This document shows positions 1 to 8,405 of a stretch of DNA of 64,000 bases, piece after piece (within the stretch, counting starts at the first letter, position 1; each line of letters begins with the position of its first letter). Made by a program: the position numbers and the translations under genes. Source of the DNA: WHTX01 sp038255145 (GTDB lineage: Bacteria > Actinomycetota > Acidimicrobiia > Acidimicrobiales > CAIXPF01); contig JBBSLP010000018.1 in assembly GCA_038255145.1 (NCBI GenBank), positions 22,582 to 86,581 on the forward strand, read 5' to 3'. The notes under the pieces were generated by a model. That model did not search any database, was not told the DNA's origin, and saw nothing but the letters and a program-made list of their open reading frames with translations.

Positions 1-333
1 TGGTACCTGGTGCAGCCGGGCCTGGCCCGCGGCCCCCTGCTCGAGCTGGTGCGCTGGGTGGCCTACACCTGGCCCTTCGAGGTCGTGGTCCTGCTCATCC
101 CCATCGGCATGTTCTCGGTGTTCAGCGGGTCCGTCGACGACGGTTGGAAGGGCATGCTGGGGTGGATGTGGGTGGCCTGTGCCGTCACCACGATCGGCCT
201 CGTGGGCGTGACCCGGGCCGCGCTCAAGGAGCGCCAGTACTCCGCGGTCATGGCAGCCACGGGGCTCCTGTACCTGGCCATCCTCACCGCCTTCGGCACC
301 GACCTGGTGGCCCGGGCCGTGCTGTCGGCCTGA
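1..333 (+). CDS. Integral membrane protein, 5' end cut by window
   Basis: The reading frame is open to the first base, so this is probably the C-terminal part of a longer protein. A GTG at 10 could be a start but has no visible ribosome binding site. About 110 residues are visible, with three hydrophobic stretches that look like membrane helices (starting near TWPFEVVVLL, WVACAVTTIG and VMAATGLLYL) joined by short loops. I do not recognise the family. It ends 107 bases before ku and shares its strand, but nothing ties it functionally to NHEJ. Confidence 0.55.
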   Translation, partial: WYLVQPGLARGPLLELVRWVAYTWPFEVVVLLIPIGMFSVFSGSVDDGWKGMLGWMWVACAVTTIGLVGVTRAALKERQYSAVMAATGLLYLAILTAFGTDLVARAVLSA

Positions 334-389
334 CCCCAGCCGCCTCACCGTGTGTTTGGCCGCTCCACCAGGCGGCTACCACACCGGAT

Positions 390-395
390 TAAGGT
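390..395 (+). promoter_or_regulatory. Candidate -10 element (TAAGGT) for ku
   Basis: TAAGGT matches the actinobacterial TAnnnT -10 pattern and lies 45 bases before the ku ATG. Unlike many genes here, ku would then have a short leader, consistent with the purine-rich GGGAGA just before its start. No clear -35 is visible. Confidence 0.35.
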
Positions 396-440
396 GCGCC
401 GAGTCGGCGCTGCGGCCGGCCTATCGAGGGAGACGGCGCC

Positions 441-1388
441 ATGGCGCGGGCGATCTGGAGCGGAGCGGTCAGCTTCGGGTTGGTGAGCATCCCGGTGAAG
501 CTCTACAACGCGGTCAGCCGGAAGTCGGTGTCGTTCAACCAGCTCGACGCCCGCACGGGGGCCCGGGTGCGCCAGAAGCTGGTGTCGTCCACCGACGGCG
601 AAGAAGTGCCCCGTGACCAGGTCATCAAGGGCTACAGCCTAGGGGCGGACCAGTACGTGAAGGTGGGTGACGACGAGCTCGCCGCCATCATGCCCGAGTC
701 CCACCGGGCCATCGACCTCGAAGAGTTCGTCGACCTGTCCGAGATCGATCCCGTCTTCTACGACAGCCCGTACTGGCTGGTGCCCGACAAGGCCGCGGCC
801 AAGCCCTATGCGCTGTTGAGCCAGGCCATGGAAGAGGCCCAGAAGGTGGGCATCGGCCGCTTCGTCATGCGCTCCAAGCAGTACGTGGCCGCCGTCCGCC
901 CCCGTGACGGCAAGCTCGTGCTGTCGACCATGGTCTACGCCGACGAGCTGACCGAGGTCGACGACCTCCCCGAGATCGAGGCGGCCAGCAAGGTCAAGCT
1001 CAACGCCAAGGAAGTGGCCATGGCCGTGCAGCTCGTCGAGTCGTTGTCCACGGACTTCGAGCCCGAGCGCTTCCAGGACACCTACCGCGAGCAGTTGCTC
1101 GAGCTCATCGACCGCAAGGCGGCCGGCGAGGTCGAAGCCGCGCCCAAGCCCAAGAAGGCGGCCGACGAGTCCAAGGTCGTCGACCTGCTGGCCGCCCTCG
1201 AGGCATCGGTCGAAGCGGCCAAGTCGGCCCGGGGCCGCCATCCCACGTCGGGCGCCAAGGCCAAGGCGACCACGGCCAAGGGTCGGAGCCACGCCAAGCA
1301 CACCGAGGACGACGCTGCGGACGACGAGGCCGACGAGGACGCCGCTCCGGCCAAGGCCCGCAAGCCCCGGGCCCGCAAGAGCGCCTGA
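441..1388 (+). CDS. ku: Non-homologous end-joining protein Ku
   Basis: Bacterial Ku, a homodimeric ring that binds double-strand DNA ends and recruits LigD-type enzymes. The 315-residue protein opens with MARAIWSGAVSFGLVSIPVK, the hallmark Ku N-terminus, and carries the conserved Ku core to about residue 255. The rest is a low-complexity Lys/Ala/Arg-rich tail interrupted by an acidic Asp/Glu run; such basic tails bind DNA in other bacterial Ku proteins. The ATG follows a GGGAGA purine tract. It is followed 29 bases later by a stand-alone LigD polymerase domain, so the two probably work together in end repair. Confidence 0.96.
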   Translation: MARAIWSGAVSFGLVSIPVKLYNAVSRKSVSFNQLDARTGARVRQKLVSSTDGEEVPRDQVIKGYSLGADQYVKVGDDELAAIMPESHRAIDLEEFVDLSEIDPVFYDSPYWLVPDKAAAKPYALLSQAMEEAQKVGIGRFVMRSKQYVAAVRPRDGKLVLSTMVYADELTEVDDLPEIEAASKVKLNAKEVAMAVQLVESLSTDFEPERFQDTYREQLLELIDRKAAGEVEAAPKPKKAADESKVVDLLAALEASVEAAKSARGRHPTSGAKAKATTAKGRSHAKHTEDDAADDEADEDAAPAKARKPRARKSA

Positions 1389-1402
1389 CCCGTCGACCCG
1401 TC
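1387..1402 (+). repeat. 8-bp tandem repeat over the ku stop codon
   Basis: GACCCGTC occurs twice in tandem (1387-1394 and 1395-1402). The first copy contains the last two bases of the ku TGA. This is the shortest of several stop-codon-spanning duplications in the window and could be chance. Confidence 0.5.
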
Positions 1403-1417
1403 AGCCGGTAGCGAACC

Positions 1418-2323
1418 GTGGGCGCCTCCAAGAAGGTCGAGACCGTCATCGACGGCCGGCGCCTGGTGCTGTCCAACCTCGACAAGGTGCTCTACCCCGC
1501 AGTGGGGTTCACCAAGGCCCAGGTCATCGACTACTACGCCCGCATCGCGCCGGTCATGTTGGACCACGTGGGCGACCGGGGCATCACCCTGCGCCGGTAC
1601 CCCAACGGCGTCGACGGCACCTCGTTCTTCGAGAAGCGTTGCGCGGCCCACCGCCCCGAGTGGATCCCCACCGCCCTCGGCCCCGGCGACAGCGGGGGGC
1701 CCATCGGCTACTGCGTGCTCGACTCGGTGCCCGCCCTGGCCTGGGCGGCCAACATGGCCGGCCTCGAGGTGCACGGCCCCATGGCCCGGACCGTCGACAT
1801 CGAGTCGCCCACCATGGTCGTCTTCGACCTCGACCCCGGCGAGCCCGCCACCATCACCGAGTGCTGCCAGGTGGCCCTGGAGCTGCACGACGTGCTCGCC
1901 GCCCTCGAGCTCGAGGCGTGGCCCAAGACGTCGGGCTCCAAGGGGTTGCAGGTGTACCTGCCCCTCAACACCCCCTGCACCCACGAGCAGGCCTCGGCCT
2001 TCGCCCTGGCCGTGGCCCAGCTGCTGGAGCGGCGCCTGCCCGAACAGGTGCTGTCCAACATGGACAAGGCGGCCCGGGTGGGCAAGGTGTTCGTGGACTG
2101 GGGCCAGAACAGCCGCCACAAGACCACCATCGCCCCCTACTCGTTGCGGGCCCGACCCCAGCCCACCGTGTCCACCCCCGTCGACTGGGACGAGGTCGCA
2201 GCGGCGGCGGACGGTGCCCCCCTGCGCTTCGAGGCCGCCGACGTGCTGGCCCGCGTCGACGAGCTCGGTGACCTCTTCGCCCCCACCGTGACCGTGGAAC
2301 AGCGCCTGCCCCAGGCGGGTTGA
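1418..2323 (+). CDS. Stand-alone LigD polymerase/primase domain (PolDom)
   Basis: An archaeo-eukaryotic primase-type polymerase of NHEJ. In multidomain LigD this module adds ribo- or deoxynucleotides at broken ends before ligation. The 301-residue protein is the polymerase module alone. It shows the LSNLDKVLYP opening, the catalytic FDLDP motif (Asp137 and Asp139) and the SGSKGLQVY nucleotide-binding segment. No ligase or phosphoesterase domain is attached and none follows in the next genes, so the ATP-dependent ligase must be elsewhere. The start is GTG, placed so the protein begins at the usual family N-terminus. It lies directly behind ku on the same strand, probably in one operon. Confidence 0.93.
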   Translation: MGASKKVETVIDGRRLVLSNLDKVLYPAVGFTKAQVIDYYARIAPVMLDHVGDRGITLRRYPNGVDGTSFFEKRCAAHRPEWIPTALGPGDSGGPIGYCVLDSVPALAWAANMAGLEVHGPMARTVDIESPTMVVFDLDPGEPATITECCQVALELHDVLAALELEAWPKTSGSKGLQVYLPLNTPCTHEQASAFALAVAQLLERRLPEQVLSNMDKAARVGKVFVDWGQNSRHKTTIAPYSLRARPQPTVSTPVDWDEVAAAADGAPLRFEAADVLARVDELGDLFAPTVTVEQRLPQAG

Positions 2324-2354
2324 CGGCAGCTCGGGGCCGGGGCGGGACGCCGCC

Positions 2355-2360
2355 TAACCT
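2355..2360 (+). promoter_or_regulatory. Leaderless -10 element (TAACCT) for the 2369 gene
   Basis: TAACCT ends 8 bases before the ATG at 2369, and there is no purine-rich ribosome binding site between them. This is the spacing expected when transcription starts at the start codon itself. Confidence 0.5.
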
Positions 2361-2368
2361 GTGCGCCC

Positions 2369-3409
2369 ATGTCCCTTCCCCGGCGGGTGGCGTCGACCGT
2401 GCACGAGGCCTACGAGACCCGCTCGGGTCTGGCCCGGCTGCGCACCGACGTCGACGCCCTGCGTCAGCAGGTGGCCGCCCTGGTGGGGGAGAAGGCCATC
2501 CTCGACGGCGAACTGGCCCAGGCCCGGGCCGCGCTGGCCGCGAGCGAGGAGATGCACCGCGAGTTGTACCCGACGGGCCACTTCTACTCGGCCGTGCCGT
2601 CGCGGGAGCACCTGGTCCGCCACCACGACCTGATCGTCGGCCAGGACCCCCTCGACGTGGCCGGGGTCGACCTGCGCCTCGACGCCCAACGCCTGCTCCT
2701 GGCCGAGCTCGCCCCCCTGGTGGCCGACGTGCCCTTCCCCGACCACGCCTCCCCCCAGGCCGGGGACGGCGACGCCTCGCCGTGGCGCTACCACTTCCAC
2801 AACGACTACTTCTCCTACGGCGACGGGCTGTTCCTGCACCTGCTGGTGCGCTTCCTGCGCCCGGCCAAGGTCATCGAGGTGGGCTCGGGGTTCTCCTCCG
2901 CCTGCCTGTTGGACACGTCGGACGCCTTCCTCGGTGGCGAGGTCGACCTGACCTTCGTCGAGCCCCACGACGAGCGGCTGCGCTCGCTGCTGCGCCCCGG
3001 CGACGACGAGCGGGTGACCGTCCTCAACGCCGAGGTCCAGGACGTCGACCTCGACGTCTTCCGCCAACTGGGCCCGGGCGACCTGTTGCTCATCGACACC
3101 ACCCACACCGTCAAGGCCGGCGGTGACGTCAACCGGCTGTTCTTCGACGTGCTCCCCGTGCTCGCCCCCGGCGTGGTCGTGCACGTGCACGACATCTTCC
3201 CCGCCTTCGACTACCCCTTCCCCTGGCTCGAGCAGGGGCGGGCCTGGGCCGAGGCCTACCTGTTGCGGGCCTTCCTTCAGTACAACGACAGCTTCGAGAT
3301 CGTGCTGTGGCCTGCGGTCATGGCCAGGATCGTCCCCGACCTCGCCGTCACCTTCCCCAAGGCCGTCGTCAACACCGGGGGATCGATCTACCTGCGCCGC
3401 CGAAAGTAG
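2369..3409 (+). CDS. Class I SAM-dependent methyltransferase
   Basis: A probable S-adenosylmethionine methyltransferase of 346 residues. Residues 20-75 form a predicted coiled coil (LRTDVDALRQQVAALVGEKA). The Rossmann fold follows, with the SAM-binding motif I VIEVGSGFSSACLL and an acidic motif II (LTFVEPHDE). LLIDTTHTVKAGGDVNRLFF and VHVHDIF resemble the Methyltransf_24 group, whose members often modify sugars. The substrate is not evident. The coiled coil could mediate dimerisation. The start is supported by the adjacent -10-like TAACCT. The gene stands alone between the NHEJ pair and the thiolase operon. Confidence 0.8.
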   Translation: MSLPRRVASTVHEAYETRSGLARLRTDVDALRQQVAALVGEKAILDGELAQARAALAASEEMHRELYPTGHFYSAVPSREHLVRHHDLIVGQDPLDVAGVDLRLDAQRLLLAELAPLVADVPFPDHASPQAGDGDASPWRYHFHNDYFSYGDGLFLHLLVRFLRPAKVIEVGSGFSSACLLDTSDAFLGGEVDLTFVEPHDERLRSLLRPGDDERVTVLNAEVQDVDLDVFRQLGPGDLLLIDTTHTVKAGGDVNRLFFDVLPVLAPGVVVHVHDIFPAFDYPFPWLEQGRAWAEAYLLRAFLQYNDSFEIVLWPAVMARIVPDLAVTFPKAVVNTGGSIYLRRRK

Positions 3410-3480
3410 CGCCGCCCCGGGCCGCTGCGGCAGAGTGGGTCGGCCGGGGCGGGACACGCCCAGGTACTGGGGGAGGACAC

Positions 3481-4671
3481 ATGGGGACCAGCGACCTGAC
3501 CGTGCGCGGCAAGGTGGCCGCCGCGGGCGTGGGGGAGTCCACGTACTTCAAGCGGGGCGAATCGCCCGACGCCGAGTTCGTGCTCGTGCTCAAGGCCATC
3601 CTCGCCGCCTGCGCCGACGCCGGCGTCGACCCGCGGGACATCGACGGCTTCTGCTCGTACTCCAACGACCGCAGCCTGCCCAGCCGGCTGTCGGCCGCCC
3701 TGGGCTGCCACGAGATCCGCTTCTCCAACATGCAGTGGGGATCGGGCGGGGGCGGGGCCGCCGCCGCGGTGGGCAACGCCGCCGCCGCCATCACCGCGGG
3801 CTACGCCACCAACGTGGTCGCCTTCCGGGGCCTGGCCCAGGGCCAGTTCGGTCGCTTCGGCCAGGGCGGGGGGTCCCGGCCGGTGTCGGGCGAGTTCGCC
3901 TACACCCTGCCCTACGGGATGATGTCGCCGGCCCAGATGTACGCCATGCGCACGACCCGGCTGTTCCATGACACCGACGTCAGCCCCGACACGCTCAAGG
4001 CCGTTTCCCTGGCCGCCTACCACCACGCCCAGAACAACCCCCGGGCCGTCATGCAGGGCAAGCCGCTGACGCCCGAGGGCTACGACGAGGCCCGGTGGAT
4101 CGTCGAGCCCTTCCGCCTCTACGACTGCTGCCTGGAGAACGACGGCGCCGCCGCCCTGGTGCTGACCACGGCCGAGCGGGCCCGGGACCTGACGGCACGC
4201 CCGGCCTTCCTGCTCGGCGCCCAGCAGGGTGGACCGCAGCGCTCTGGGGCCTGGGTCCACAACGTGGCTGACTACGCCACCTCGTCGTTCAAGACCGTGG
4301 CCCCCCACCTGTTCGCCCAGGCCCAGGTGACCCCGGCCGACGTCGACGTGGTGCAGAGCTACGAGAACTTCACCGGCGGTGTGGTCATGAGCCTGATCGA
4401 GAACGGCTTCTGCACCTACGAGAACGCCAACGAGGTGCTGCAGTTCGACAACCTGATCTCCCCCACCGGAGGGCTGCCGTTGAACACCAGCGGCGGGAAC
4501 CTGGCCGAGTGCTACATGCACGGGCTGGGCCTGGTGGTCGAAGCCGCCCGGCAGATCCGGGGGGACTCGCCCAACCCGGTGCCCGACGCCAAGGTCAGCT
4601 TCGTCAACGCCGGACCCATGGTCGAAGTGGTGTCCGCTCTCATCTTCGGTTCCGAGGAGGCCCTGTCATGA
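3481..4671 (+). CDS. Thiolase-fold protein, likely Ltp2-like CoA-ester aldolase
   Basis: A 396-residue thiolase-superfamily protein of the lipid-transfer/SCP-x type. The nucleophilic Cys of true thiolases is absent: the equivalent segment reads NMQWGSGGGG around residue 86. The C-terminal segment has SGGNLAECYMHG instead of the usual GHP motif. In the actinobacterial Ltp2 family, proteins with such changes act as retro-aldolases on side-chain CoA thioesters together with a DUF35 partner. That fits here because the next gene is a DUF35 protein starting inside this stop codon (ATGA). A GGGGGAGGA site precedes the ATG at 3481. Substrate unknown; steroid- or acyl-CoA-related catabolism is inferred. 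Confidence 0.82.
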   Translation: MGTSDLTVRGKVAAAGVGESTYFKRGESPDAEFVLVLKAILAACADAGVDPRDIDGFCSYSNDRSLPSRLSAALGCHEIRFSNMQWGSGGGGAAAAVGNAAAAITAGYATNVVAFRGLAQGQFGRFGQGGGSRPVSGEFAYTLPYGMMSPAQMYAMRTTRLFHDTDVSPDTLKAVSLAAYHHAQNNPRAVMQGKPLTPEGYDEARWIVEPFRLYDCCLENDGAAALVLTTAERARDLTARPAFLLGAQQGGPQRSGAWVHNVADYATSSFKTVAPHLFAQAQVTPADVDVVQSYENFTGGVVMSLIENGFCTYENANEVLQFDNLISPTGGLPLNTSGGNLAECYMHGLGLVVEAARQIRGDSPNPVPDAKVSFVNAGPMVEVVSALIFGSEEALS

Positions 4672-5132
4672 CTGCCGCCGACGTCGAGCGCGACACCGTG
4701 CTGCCCCCCGGCCTGCCCGGACCCAAGCCCATGGCCGACGGGCTCGACACCGAGTTCTGGGCCGGCACCCGGGCCCACGAGCTGCGGGTCCAGAAGTGCA
4801 ACGCCTGCGGCACCTACCAGTGGGGTCCCGAGTGGATCTGCCACGCGTGCCACAGCTTCGACGTGGGCTGGGACGCCGTGGCCCCCGAAGGGGTCATCTA
4901 CTCGTGGGAGCGGCCGTGGCACCCGGTGCACCGGGCCCTGGCCACGGCGGGGCCCTACGTGGTCCTGCTCGTGGAGCTGCCCCAAGCCGGCAACGTGCGC
5001 ATGGTGGGCAACCTGGTCGGTGATCCCCTGCAAGCCTTCGCCATCGGCGACCGGGTCGAGGCGGTGTTCGAGGACCACGACGACGGCGACCCCGCGTTCA
5101 CGTTGGTGCAGTGGGCGGTCATCCCGAAGTGA
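4668..5132 (+). CDS. DUF35 zinc-ribbon/OB-fold protein, partner of the thiolase-like protein
   Basis: A 154-residue protein with a rubredoxin-like zinc ribbon (CNACG at about residue 44 and CHAC about 15 residues later) followed by a small OB-fold (PEGVIYSWERPWHPVHRA, then VLLVELPQAGNVRMVGN). DUF35 proteins bind thiolase-fold enzymes and form part of their active complex, as in the ChsH2-Ltp2 aldolase or archaeal HMG-CoA synthase systems. The ATG overlaps the thiolase-like stop codon (ATGA), so translation is coupled and a stoichiometric complex is likely. Residues 1-30 are a variable leader. Confidence 0.88.
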   Translation: MTAADVERDTVLPPGLPGPKPMADGLDTEFWAGTRAHELRVQKCNACGTYQWGPEWICHACHSFDVGWDAVAPEGVIYSWERPWHPVHRALATAGPYVVLLVELPQAGNVRMVGNLVGDPLQAFAIGDRVEAVFEDHDDGDPAFTLVQWAVIPK

Positions 5133-5194
5133 CCCGGTGGTAGGAATGGCCTACCCTCCCGCCACCCCCTGACCGCTCAACGAGGAGCCGTGCC

Positions 5195-6175
5195 ATGGCG
5201 TTCACCGTCGACCCCCAAGCCTTCCGCTACGCCGAGTCCCTGGCCGGGGGGGTGGCGGGCAAGCGGGTGCTGATCACGGGGGCGGGCAAGGACGGGGGCC
5301 TGGGCCAGTCCTTCGCCCTGGCTGCGGGCCTGAACGGGGCCGAGGCCGTGGGCGTGCACTTCCACCGCAGCTACCAGGACGGCTTCGACCTGGTGGCTGC
5401 GCTGCAGGCCCAGGGTGTGGCCGCGTTCCCGCTGCAGGCCGACGTGACCAACATGGGCGACCTGTGGTCGACCCGGAGCTACGTGATCGAGCAGTTCGGC
5501 GGCCTGCCCCCGAACCTGGTGATCTGCAACTCGGGCCTGACCGAGAAGGGCTACTCGTTCGGGCGGGCCCTCAAGCAGGTCGAGGGCGAGCCGATGGGCC
5601 AGCGCCGGGCCCGGGTGCGCCAGCACTTCATCGACAACCTCGAGGAGTCGCGCCTGGTGCTCGACACCAAGATCGACGGCTTCCTGGCCATGACCCACCT
5701 GTGGGCCGGTGAGGCCGTCTACCACGACGAGCCCCTGCAGCTGGTCTACATCTCGTCCCGCCAGGCCATCGACCCCGGGGTGAGCGTGCCCGGCTACGCC
5801 ATCAGCAACTGGGCCGTGCTGCAACTGCCCGAGGTGCTGGCCGTGAACCTGGGCCGTTCCGCGCCGCTGGTCAGCGCCTATTCGGTGATGTACCCCTTCG
5901 TGCGTACGGGCATGACCGACGACTACGCCGAGAACGAGAAGGTCTTCGGCCGCTGGCAGCCCCGCATGCTCGAGACCTACGAGGCCGCCGAGGCCTTCAT
6001 GGCGCTGTTGGCCCGCCCCGCAGCCGAGACCAACCGGTCCATGTTCGAGCTGCTGGCCGCATCGGCCGCCGACGGTTCCATGGAGGTGTCCTGGACGCAG
6101 GTCCACCTCGACCTGCGTGAGGAGTCCCTGGCCTGGAGCAGCGACTCCCCGCTGCGCTACGGCGCCCAGGCCTGA
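5195..6175 (+). CDS. Short-chain dehydrogenase-like protein lacking the catalytic Lys
   Basis: A 326-residue Rossmann-fold protein of the SDR superfamily. The dinucleotide motif is GAGKDGGLGQ (residues 29-38) and the structural NxG is CNSG (111-114). The expected catalytic Ser is in YISSRQ (187-188) and Tyr is Y201, but the YxxxK lysine is replaced by Asn205 (YAISN). An extended loop at residues 115-160 distinguishes it from classical SDRs. It may be a divergent reductase, enoyl-reductase-like or non-catalytic. A GAGGAG site precedes the ATG, and TACCCT about 40 bases upstream could be its -10. It follows the thiolase/DUF35 pair after 62 bases. Confidence 0.8.
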   Translation: MAFTVDPQAFRYAESLAGGVAGKRVLITGAGKDGGLGQSFALAAGLNGAEAVGVHFHRSYQDGFDLVAALQAQGVAAFPLQADVTNMGDLWSTRSYVIEQFGGLPPNLVICNSGLTEKGYSFGRALKQVEGEPMGQRRARVRQHFIDNLEESRLVLDTKIDGFLAMTHLWAGEAVYHDEPLQLVYISSRQAIDPGVSVPGYAISNWAVLQLPEVLAVNLGRSAPLVSAYSVMYPFVRTGMTDDYAENEKVFGRWQPRMLETYEAAEAFMALLARPAAETNRSMFELLAASAADGSMEVSWTQVHLDLREESLAWSSDSPLRYGAQA

Positions 6176-6264
6176 CGCTCTGCGGGTAGCTGACGGCCGA
6201 GCCAACCTCACTGGCCGGTCCGGCTCCCGTGTCTCGGTCGTCGTTTCCGACTGCGTGACGGAAC

Positions 6265-7548
6265 TCATCGTCGGGCCGCAGCTTCAGCCAGTTCGCCATC
6301 GTCCGCGCTCAGATCCTCGGTTGGCTCGCCGTCCCAGCATCCGGGTCGGTCGGGTAGTTGGGTGTCGGGCCGCGTGGGGGTGGTGAAGGGCAACCATCGG
6401 GTGATGATGTATGGCGTGCCGTCGGGTAGTCGTACTTGCGGTTTGTGGCCGTCCATGGTGATGGACCAACCGTCTTTGTGGATGAAGGTGTGATGCCGGC
6501 GACACAGCAACGCTCCGTTGTCGACACTGGTGTGACCGCCGTTGCCCCAGTGGTCACAGTGGTGGACGTCGGACCAAGAAGCGGGTCGGTCACAGGTGGG
6601 GAACACACACCCACGGTCACGAATCGTTATGGCCCGGCGAATGGCCACTGGCCAACGGGCCGTGGTGCGTCCCACATCGAGGATCTCGCCGTTGGCGTTG
6701 AGCACGACCCGATAGGCCGATGAGTCGCAACAGGCCACGGGCGCCTGTTCCGCGGGCAGGTCGTGGTCGACGAAGACGGCGACGCGGTAGCGGTCGGGCA
6801 CGGAGGCGTCGGAGGGTTCGCGGCGCATGCTCTGGCTGCACAGGTCAACCAGTGCCTGCCCCCGTAGGACGGACACGGGCTTGGCGGCGATGGTCGGGTC
6901 GTCGCGTCCGTCGCGCAGCATGGGGTCGACGATGGCGTCGACGGCCGCGTTGATGATGGCGGCGTCCTCGGTGCTGAAAGCCCCGCCCGGAACCCACGTG
7001 CCGGCCACCTTCTCGGACAAGGTCCACTCCGAGATGGTCTCAGGGGGAGGTTCGAGCTGGTCGGAGACGGTGGTGGCGTCGCTGAGCCACGTCTTGGTCG
7101 AGGCCCGGCAGTTGGCGGTGTCCAGGCGGACGGCAGCGTCGACGAGGAGGGTCTCGTCGCGCCGGGCAAGTTCGGGGAACCGGCGCACACAGTCCGCCAG
7201 GGCCCGCAGGTTGTCGGCAGGTACCAGCCCGGCCAGGGCGGGGGCGAGCAGCGAGGGCAGCAGCCGTAGCGCGGCTCCATCGTGGATGTGTCCCCAGTGC
7301 ACGGCGCGAGCCGTGCCCGTACGGATGGACAACACCTGGGCGGCGGAGGTGGCGCCTTCGCTGGCCCACGTGCCGTCGCTCTCGTACCGGTCCTGCACGA
7401 TCGCGGCCAACGCGTGGGCCGCATTGTTCAGACGCTCAGAACACAACACCAGATCATCCACCGACCCCGCGGGCACACCCGTCACGCTGACAGACGCGAA
7501 CGCGGCAAGGACACTCGCCCCGTTGAAGGTCTCGCCATCCGCCGTCAT
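6265..7548 (-). CDS. DUF222 / HNH endonuclease domain protein (13E12-repeat type)
   Basis: A 427-residue protein. The N-terminal half (about 20-290) matches the actinobacterial DUF222 module. The C-terminal part has a complete HNH nuclease: Cys pairs in DRGCVFPTCDRP, HHCDHW, the Asn in SVDNGALLCRRHH and the final FIHKDGW. This family is scattered, often in many copies, in actinobacterial genomes (the 13E12 repeats of Mycobacterium). Its role is unproven, though mobility or DNA-damage-related functions are suspected. Base composition is lower in GC than the flanks. The ATG has a TAACAT hexamer six bases upstream, fitting a leaderless transcript. All nuclease residues look intact. Confidence 0.9.
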   Translation of the reverse strand: MTADGETFNGASVLAAFASVSVTGVPAGSVDDLVLCSERLNNAAHALAAIVQDRYESDGTWASEGATSAAQVLSIRTGTARAVHWGHIHDGAALRLLPSLLAPALAGLVPADNLRALADCVRRFPELARRDETLLVDAAVRLDTANCRASTKTWLSDATTVSDQLEPPPETISEWTLSEKVAGTWVPGGAFSTEDAAIINAAVDAIVDPMLRDGRDDPTIAAKPVSVLRGQALVDLCSQSMRREPSDASVPDRYRVAVFVDHDLPAEQAPVACCDSSAYRVVLNANGEILDVGRTTARWPVAIRRAITIRDRGCVFPTCDRPASWSDVHHCDHWGNGGHTSVDNGALLCRRHHTFIHKDGWSITMDGHKPQVRLPDGTPYIITRWLPFTTPTRPDTQLPDRPGCWDGEPTEDLSADDGELAEAAARR

Positions 7549-7554
7549 GACGTC

Positions 7555-7560
7555 ATGTTA
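7555..7560 (-). promoter_or_regulatory. Leaderless -10 element (TAACAT) for the DUF222-HNH gene
   Basis: On the minus strand TAACAT ends six bases before the ATG at 7548, with no ribosome binding site between. It is one of the best matches to TAnnnT in the window. Confidence 0.5.
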
Positions 7561-7901
7561 GCAGTGCTAGAGGTCCAGACACGAACGCAGGTTCGATTTG
7601 TACAGCACTTCGCGGAGTCGTTGTGCAGGCAGTGGACACGCTCCGTGGCGCCAGTTTCACCGCGCCTCTATCCGTAGCGAACTGTGGAAGATCGTAGACC
7701 GCCACGGTTGACGATCCTCCCGGAAAGCGCCCGTCGGAGCTGCCCGCACGCACCGGTGGGCGGCCCTCGGAATGTGCCCGCTGGCGGCCATCAGACGCCG
7801 CCCACTCACGGCCATCTCGTCACGTAGGGTGCTGTCTGCGGGGACTTGACAGCCCTGCGCGGTGCCGGCCTCGACTGGCACCTCGGGGACAGCGCGATTC
7901 G
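7561..7901. other. Intergenic stretch between the HNH gene and an orphan gene
   Basis: About 340 bases with no convincing gene. It holds a small hairpin with a CCG/CGG stem near 7699-7708. The 21 bases 7698-7718 closely resemble 33744-33764 in another intergenic gap. Composition is less GC-rich than the coding flanks. Confidence 0.4.
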
Positions 7902-8405
7902 TCAACTCTCGACGATGCGGAGTTGCTCTCGACATGCCAATCTGACGTCGGCGGCGAGTTGTTCGTCCGTGCGGCCCCAACCCCCTCCCCACTCGTCGTC
8001 GAAGCCGTACGTCCTGCCGAGCGGTTGCTGAACCACCGCCTCCGCATAGTCCGAGTCGATGTAGATCTGCTCGATCTCAGAAACGAGCGATCGCTCACTA
8101 GTTCGACCATCGAGGCAGCGCCGAGCCAGGTCATCGAAGACAACGGTGTACGCATCCACGGCCGACGGAAGCGCGATGCCCATGGCTTCAAGTGCTACTC
8201 GAAGGGCATCGCGTACGTCGTATGTGTCTTCGCCTGTGAGCCCCGCCAAGGTCACCGTTTCGACGCCGTCGAAGCCCTCGACAATCCACCAAGCGGCGGA
8301 CACCGGGACCGCCTCTGCCGCCCGCCCGCTCAAGTGACCAACAGCGAGCAGCGCGGCCAGAACCTCGGGTCGTTGGACATCGGGCTCACTGTTGTCCGCG
8401 GTCAC
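7902..8405 (-). CDS. Hypothetical protein in the accessory islet
   Basis: A 167-residue acidic protein, not recognised with confidence. It has no signal peptide or membrane segment. The middle (AAWWIVEGFDGVETVTLAGL, then YDVRDALRVALEAMG) resembles small orphan actinobacterial proteins with a W-x4-G-[FY]-D pattern followed by a DVxDAL helix. An immunity- or adaptor-like role is possible but unproven. The C-terminus is rich in Gly/Trp (DEWGGGWGRTDEQLAADVRLACREQ). I chose GTG 8405; a GTG at 8441 would add 12 atypical residues. Codon use is less GC-biased than the envelope genes, consistent with a recently acquired islet next to the HNH gene. Confidence 0.6.
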   Translation of the reverse strand: MTADNSEPDVQRPEVLAALLAVGHLSGRAAEAVPVSAAWWIVEGFDGVETVTLAGLTGEDTYDVRDALRVALEAMGIALPSAVDAYTVVFDDLARRCLDGRTSERSLVSEIEQIYIDSDYAEAVVQQPLGRTYGFDDEWGGGWGRTDEQLAADVRLACREQLRIVES

